A stretch of 9,089 nucleotides of DNA, from the NCBI GenBank assembly GCA_945903675.1, contig CAMDOP010000122.1, positions 1 through 9,089 on the forward strand, written 5' to 3'. The stretch's first letter is position 1; every line of letters starts with the position of its first letter. The notes beneath the pieces were generated by a model. The model saw nothing but the letters and a program-made list of their open reading frames with translations. It was not told the origin of the DNA and made no database searches. A program made the translations under genes and the position numbers. This document shows positions 5,909 to 9,089 of the stretch, piece by piece. Source of the stretch: Crenothrix polyspora (GTDB lineage: Bacteria; Pseudomonadota; Gammaproteobacteria; Methylococcales; Methylomonadaceae).

Positions 5909-6241
5909 AAAGGTTTATTTAGTATACTGTTAGTGTTAGCTAAGCTCCTTTATTTGAACTAGAGCGTTTATTCATTGATTAGTGAGTGTGAGTTCATTCC
6001 TCCCTAGTCAAAAAGTAAAAAGTTATATGTCGAGATGGACTGGGTCGTTGCTGAAAATAACAGAGATTATTACAATTTCATTAAGAATCTTGTAGAATAA
6101 CGGCTTTTATATTGTTTAAAAAAGACAAATAATAACAAGCCAGTCATCTTAAGTGTTTTTAAAACAAGTGTTTATGCTTGACTATAAAACCGAATCTAAT
6201 CGATTTAAATCGATAATTATCATGTTTATTGAGGTATTAGC
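5900..6241 (+). promoter_or_regulatory. 342-base leader region of the ilvIHC genes
   Basis: No convincing protein gene lies in this AT-rich gap. From left to right it holds the weak hairpin after erpA; two short overlapping open frames (6027-6095 and 6035-6100); an imperfect hairpin with a GGCTT/AAGCC base (6102-6106 with 6137-6141) starting just after both stop codons; the palindrome TGTTTT-T-AAAACA (6154-6166); AAGTGTTT repeated at 6151-6158 and 6166-6173; TTGACTATAA at 6178-6187; the perfect 16-base palindrome ATCGATTTAAATCGAT (6199-6214); and the overlapping 10-base palindrome GATAATTATC (6212-6221). The Shine-Dalgarno sequence GAGG (6231-6234) sits seven bases before the GTG start. I could not place a promoter with good spacing: TTGACT at 6178-6183 has no fitting -10, and TCTAAT (6195-6200) has no fitting -35. 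The length and dense symmetry suggest regulated transcription. Confidence 0.55.
6027..6095 (+). CDS. Possible leader peptide upstream of ilvI (speculative)
   Basis: A 22-codon frame opens with MSRWTGSLLK and ends with ITISLRIL. Nine of its 22 residues are Ile or Leu, and none is Val. Its TAG at 6093-6095 lies six bases before a hairpin (6102-6141). This recalls the leader peptides of the enteric ilvBN and ilvGMEDA attenuators, but the Ile/Leu codons are scattered rather than in a run, there is no good Shine-Dalgarno sequence, and the hairpin lacks an adjoining T-run. A second frame overlaps it (6035-6100, starting MDWVVAENN). Either may be chance. Confidence 0.2.
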   Translation: MSRWTGSLLKITEIITISLRIL

Positions 6242-7978
6242 GTGGAGCTAAGTGGTGCACAAATCCTGGTTCAGAGTCTTATCGACGAGGGTGTAGAATA
6301 TATTTTTGGTTATCCTGGTGGGGCAGTTTTACATTTATATGATGCGCTTTATCAGCAAGAAGATATTAAACATATCTTAGTACGTCATGAACAAGGAGCC
6401 ACCCACGCTGCTGATGGTTATGCTCGCTCAACTGGAAAGCCCGGAGTGGTTTTAGTGACTTCTGGTCCTGGTGCTACTAATGCAGTTACAGGCATTGCTA
6501 CTGCTTATATGGATTCAATTCCGATGGTTATTATTTCTGGTCAAGTTTCATTACCTGTCATTGGTAGTGATGCTTTTCAAGAAGTTGATATGATCGGTAT
6601 TACTCGTCCATGCGTAAAACATAATTATTTGGTCAAAGATGTTACTAAATTAGCTGAGACTATTAAAAAAGCGTTTTATGTCGCCACCACAGGTAGGCCT
6701 GGTCCAGTAGTAATTGATGTACCTAAAGATATCACTGCGCCTCATATTAAAGTTCCGTACAAATACCCTAAAAAAGTATCTATACGTTCTTACAATCCCG
6801 TTGTGACTCCGCATAAAGGACAAATCAAAAAAGCTGTTGAGTTATTGCTCAGCGCCCAAAAGCCCATTATTTATTCGGGTGGTGGTGTAGTTTTAGGTGA
6901 GGCGAGTAAAGAGTTAACAGAGTTTACTCGTGCACTCGGTTATCCGATCACTAATACTTTAATGGGCTTAGGTGCATATCCTGCAACGGATAAACAAAAT
7001 ATTGGTATGTTGGGTATGCACGGCACGTATGAAGCAAATATGGCCATGCACGAAAGTGACGTCATTATTGCCATTGGTGCGCGTTTTGATGATCGTGTAA
7101 CAGGCAAACTAGATTTGTTTTGCCCTTATGCCAAAATTATCCATATTGATATTGATCCAGCGTCTATTTCAAAAACAGTAAGAGTTGATATTCCAATAGT
7201 TGGTGAGGTTAAGCCAGTATTGGAATTGATGATGGAGATGATTAAAGAGAGCTCAACTAAGCCCAATAAAAAAGCCTTGGAGCTTTGGTGGCAGCAAATT
7301 GCACAATGGCAGGCGGTTGATTGCTTACAATTTGATCGTGAAAGCCCTTTAATTAAGCCCCAGTATGTTATTGAACAATTATATGATGTCACTAAAGGTA
7401 ATGCTTATGTGACGTCAGATGTAGGTCAACATCAGATGTGGGCAGCGCAATATTATCCTTTTGATAAGCCGCGTCGTTGGATTAACTCCGGTGGTTTAGG
7501 TACTATGGGTTTTGGTCTACCTGCTGCCATTGGCGTTAAATTAGCACATCCTGATGCTGATGTTGCTTGTGTTACGGGTGAAGCTAGTATTCAAATGTGT
7601 ATACAAGAATTATCAACAGCCTTGCAATACAAAACACCTATTAAAATCATTAACCTGAATAATCGTTATATGGGTATGGTTAGACAGTGGCAGGAGTTTT
7701 CGTATGAATGTCGATATTCACATTCGTATATGGATACTATTCCTGACTTTGTTAAGTTAGCTGAAGCTTATGGGCATGTCGGTATTCGTATTGATAAGCC
7801 TGAAGAAGTTAGAGCCGCTTTAGAAACAGCCTTTAGTATGAAAGATCGTACTGTATTCTTAGATATTATGACGGACAGAACTGAAAATGTTTATCCGATG
7901 ATTGAGGCAGGTAAAGGTCATCACGATATGAAATTACGCGTTGCTCAAGGTTCAACAACCGAAAGAGAGTTAGCATAA
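6242..7978 (+). CDS. ilvI: Acetolactate synthase, large (catalytic) subunit
   Basis: This is the thiamine-diphosphate enzyme that joins two pyruvates to 2-acetolactate, or pyruvate and 2-ketobutyrate to 2-aceto-2-hydroxybutyrate, the first common step of valine, leucine and isoleucine synthesis. Its 578 residues match E. coli IlvI (574) throughout. The N-terminal domain has GYPGGAVLHLYDAL and RHEQGATHAADGYAR with catalytic Glu50; LVTSGPGATNAVTGIATAYM (71-90) and SGQVSLPVIGSDAFQEVD (99-116) follow. The central FAD-type domain includes GMLGMHGTYEANMAMH. The C-terminal domain has TSDVGQHQMWAA, INSGGLGTMGFGLPAA and the cofactor motif. The motif is GEAS (446-449) followed by NLNN (471-474), where the textbook form is GDGS. 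The GTG start at 6242 is supported by GAGG seven bases upstream and by alignment (MELSGAQ against E. coli MEMLSGAE). Its TAA overlaps the ilvH ATG by one base, so the subunits are probably co-translated. Confidence 0.97.
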   Translation: MELSGAQILVQSLIDEGVEYIFGYPGGAVLHLYDALYQQEDIKHILVRHEQGATHAADGYARSTGKPGVVLVTSGPGATNAVTGIATAYMDSIPMVIISGQVSLPVIGSDAFQEVDMIGITRPCVKHNYLVKDVTKLAETIKKAFYVATTGRPGPVVIDVPKDITAPHIKVPYKYPKKVSIRSYNPVVTPHKGQIKKAVELLLSAQKPIIYSGGGVVLGEASKELTEFTRALGYPITNTLMGLGAYPATDKQNIGMLGMHGTYEANMAMHESDVIIAIGARFDDRVTGKLDLFCPYAKIIHIDIDPASISKTVRVDIPIVGEVKPVLELMMEMIKESSTKPNKKALELWWQQIAQWQAVDCLQFDRESPLIKPQYVIEQLYDVTKGNAYVTSDVGQHQMWAAQYYPFDKPRRWINSGGLGTMGFGLPAAIGVKLAHPDADVACVTGEASIQMCIQELSTALQYKTPIKIINLNNRYMGMVRQWQEFSYECRYSHSYMDTIPDFVKLAEAYGHVGIRIDKPEEVRAALETAFSMKDRTVFLDIMTDRTENVYPMIEAGKGHHDMKLRVAQGSTTERELA

Positions 7979-8469
7979 TGAGACATATTATTTCTATTCT
8001 AATTGAAAATGAATCAGGTGCTTTATCACGAGTAGCCGGTTTGTTTTCGGCACGTGGTTATAATATTGAATCATTGACGGTTGCCGCGACTGAAGACGCT
8101 AGTTTATCAAGAATGACTATAGTGACGCGAGGTAGTGCAGAAATTATCGAGCAAATTACCAAACAGCTGAATAAATTGATTGATGTAGTTAGACTCATTG
8201 ATTTAGCGGAATCTTTTCATATTGAGCGTGAACTCATGATGGTTAAAATAAAAGCCATAGGAGACATGCGTGCTGAAATCAGAAGTATGGCAGAAGTTTT
8301 TCGTGGCAAAATCGTTGATGTTACGCCTAGTACTTATATTGTTGAAATGACCGGCCCTTCAGAAAAGTTAGATGCTTTTATTGCAGCTATAGATTCCAAT
8401 AGTATTATAGAAGTCGTTCGCTCAGGATCTACTGGCATTTCCAGAGGCGAAAAAGGCTTACACGTATAA
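7978..8469 (+). CDS. ilvH: Acetolactate synthase, small (regulatory) subunit
   Basis: IlvH binds the catalytic subunit, raises its activity and gives feedback inhibition by valine. It is 163 residues long, the same as E. coli IlvH. The N-terminal ACT domain (about 1-77) contains ENESGALSRVAGLFSARGYN followed by IESLTVA. Residues tied to valine binding or valine resistance in E. coli IlvH (Asn11, Gly14, Ser17, Asn29) are all present, so the enzyme is predicted to be valine-sensitive. The C-terminal domain (about 82-160) has ERELMMVKI, FRGKIVDVTPSTYIVEMTG and EVVRSGSTGISRG. The ATG shares its A with the ilvI stop (TAATG), a classic coupled arrangement. The stop codon lies inside the right arm of a hairpin that separates ilvIH from ilvC. 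Confidence 0.97.
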   Translation: MRHIISILIENESGALSRVAGLFSARGYNIESLTVAATEDASLSRMTIVTRGSAEIIEQITKQLNKLIDVVRLIDLAESFHIERELMMVKIKAIGDMRAEIRSMAEVFRGKIVDVTPSTYIVEMTGPSEKLDAFIAAIDSNSIIEVVRSGSTGISRGEKGLHV

Positions 8470-8482
8470 GCCTTAAGTTTTT
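8453..8482 (+). terminator. Hairpin plus T-run at the end of ilvH
   Basis: AAGGCTTA (8453-8460) and TAAGCCTT (8467-8474) form a perfect 8-bp stem around CACGTA, and T5 follows three bases later (8478-8482). The ilvH TAA is the first part of the right arm. The form is that of a Rho-independent terminator or attenuator, but only three pairs are G-C, so termination is likely partial. It may set the ilvC to ilvIH expression ratio or mark a 3' end. Confidence 0.45.
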
Positions 8483-8532
8483 ACACCATTTATTTTTTAT
8501 CTCTTATTTACACCTAGAAAACAGGAAAAATC

Positions 8533-9089
8533 ATGCAAGTTTATTATGACAAAGACGCCGACCTCTCTATCATCAAAGCAAAGAAAGTTGCTATTATTGG
8601 TTATGGTTCACAAGGACATGCTCATGCCCTTAATTTAAAAGAATCTGGGGTTGATGTTGTAGTTGGTTTGCGTGCAGGATCACCATCAGTTGCTAAAGCT
8701 GAAGCGCATGGCTTAGTTGTTCAGGATGTAGCAAAAGCAGTTGCTGGTGCTGATGTTGTTATGATTTTGACACCTGATGAGTTTCAATCATCTTTGTACA
8801 AAGATGAAATTGAACCTAATATTAAAAAAGGCGCTGCATTAGCCTTCGCACATGGTTTTGCTATTTTATTCAATCAAGTTGTGCCTAGGGCTGATTTAGA
8901 TGTCATCATGATTGCGCCAAAAGCACCTGGCCATACAGTCCGTTCTGAATTTGTCCGTGGCGGTGGTGTTCCTGATTTAATCGCTGTTCATCAAGATGCC
9001 TCTGGTACTGCTAAAGCGCTATGTTTAGCTTATGCTTCTGCTATCGGCGGTGGTCGTTCAGGTATTATTGAAACGACTTTCCGTGACGA
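8533..9089 (+). CDS. ilvC: Ketol-acid reductoisomerase, class I (3' partial)
   Basis: IlvC carries out the Mg2+-dependent alkyl migration and NADPH reduction of acetolactate or acetohydroxybutyrate, the step directly after IlvIH. The first 185 codons are in the window and the gene runs off the right edge; class I enzymes are about 338 residues, so slightly over half is seen. It opens MQVYYDKDADLSIIKAKKVA, and the Rossmann loop IIGYGSQGHAHALNLKESG (21-39) binds the nucleotide. Arg47, Ser50 and Ser52 in GLRAGSPS match the phosphate-binding loop of NADPH-dependent class I enzymes. AFAHGFAILFNQV contains the conserved His107, and APKAPGHTVRSEF (128-140) follows. Leu112 replaces the His usual in the GFAIHF segment. 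The Mg-binding Asp and Glu lie beyond the edge. AGGA at 8523-8526, six bases before the ATG, is a good Shine-Dalgarno sequence. It lies 63 bases after ilvH and may be co-transcribed. Confidence 0.97.
   Translation, partial: MQVYYDKDADLSIIKAKKVAIIGYGSQGHAHALNLKESGVDVVVGLRAGSPSVAKAEAHGLVVQDVAKAVAGADVVMILTPDEFQSSLYKDEIEPNIKKGAALAFAHGFAILFNQVVPRADLDVIMIAPKAPGHTVRSEFVRGGGVPDLIAVHQDASGTAKALCLAYASAIGGGRSGIIETTFRD

Noticed and set aside
6212..6221. GATAATTATC as a Fur box
   Set aside because: Only the central GATAAT/TATC core fits; the 19-base consensus is not met and ilvI is not an expected Fur target, so it is listed only as a palindrome.
7126..7392. 88-codon minus-strand frame inside ilvI
   Set aside because: It is antisense to a well-conserved part of acetolactate synthase and carries no recognisable motif.
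1..9089. Search for a mobile element, CRISPR array, defence or toxin-antitoxin system
   Set aside because: No transposase, integrase, regularly spaced repeats, restriction, toxin or phage-like genes are seen; all confident genes are conserved metabolism or transport.

Overview
The window is ordinary chromosomal housekeeping sequence from a gammaproteobacterium. The IlvI, IlvH and ErpA proteins resemble their Escherichia coli counterparts along almost their whole length, PanD has exactly the E. coli length, and the base composition looks moderately AT-rich. The acetolactate synthase also carries features I associate with pseudomonads, nitrosomonads and methanotrophs (GEAS in the cofactor motif, a TENVYPMI tail). 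A methylotrophic or sulfur-oxidising gammaproteobacterium is possible, but genus-level placement is a guess.

Layout. Positions 1-1722 (+) hold the C-terminal half of an RND efflux permease whose start lies before the window. Positions 1723-1961 are a convergent intergenic gap with several hairpins, including a pair of inverted REP-like elements with outward-facing GTAG heads. Positions 1962-4383 (-) carry panD (aspartate 1-decarboxylase, with its own good promoter), a two-domain sulfurtransferase, and a PIG3-type quinone oxidoreductase. The last two overlap by ATGA and are read as one unit from a divergent promoter. Positions 4463-5497 (+) are argC (arginine biosynthesis), and 5567-5899 are erpA (Fe-S carrier) behind a near-consensus promoter that contains a perfect inverted repeat. 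A 342-base leader follows, then the branched-chain amino acid genes: ilvI (6242-7978), ilvH (7978-8469, one-base overlap) and ilvC (from 8533, running off the right edge).

How the genes work together. IlvI and IlvH form acetolactate synthase, which feeds IlvC (ketol-acid reductoisomerase), so the right end covers the first two steps of valine and isoleucine synthesis. Ketoisovalerate from that pathway is also the precursor of pantoate, while PanD supplies the beta-alanine half of pantothenate; that is a metabolic link only, not an operon. ArgC and ErpA are metabolically unrelated neighbours.

I see no mobile element, CRISPR array, tRNA, rRNA, toxin-antitoxin or defence system, and no convincing new biological system. 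The points worth a second look are regulatory (operator-like repeats before erpA, ilvI and argC, a possible attenuator before ilvI, a hairpin at the ilvH stop), the REP pair, and a non-standard cofactor motif in IlvI.
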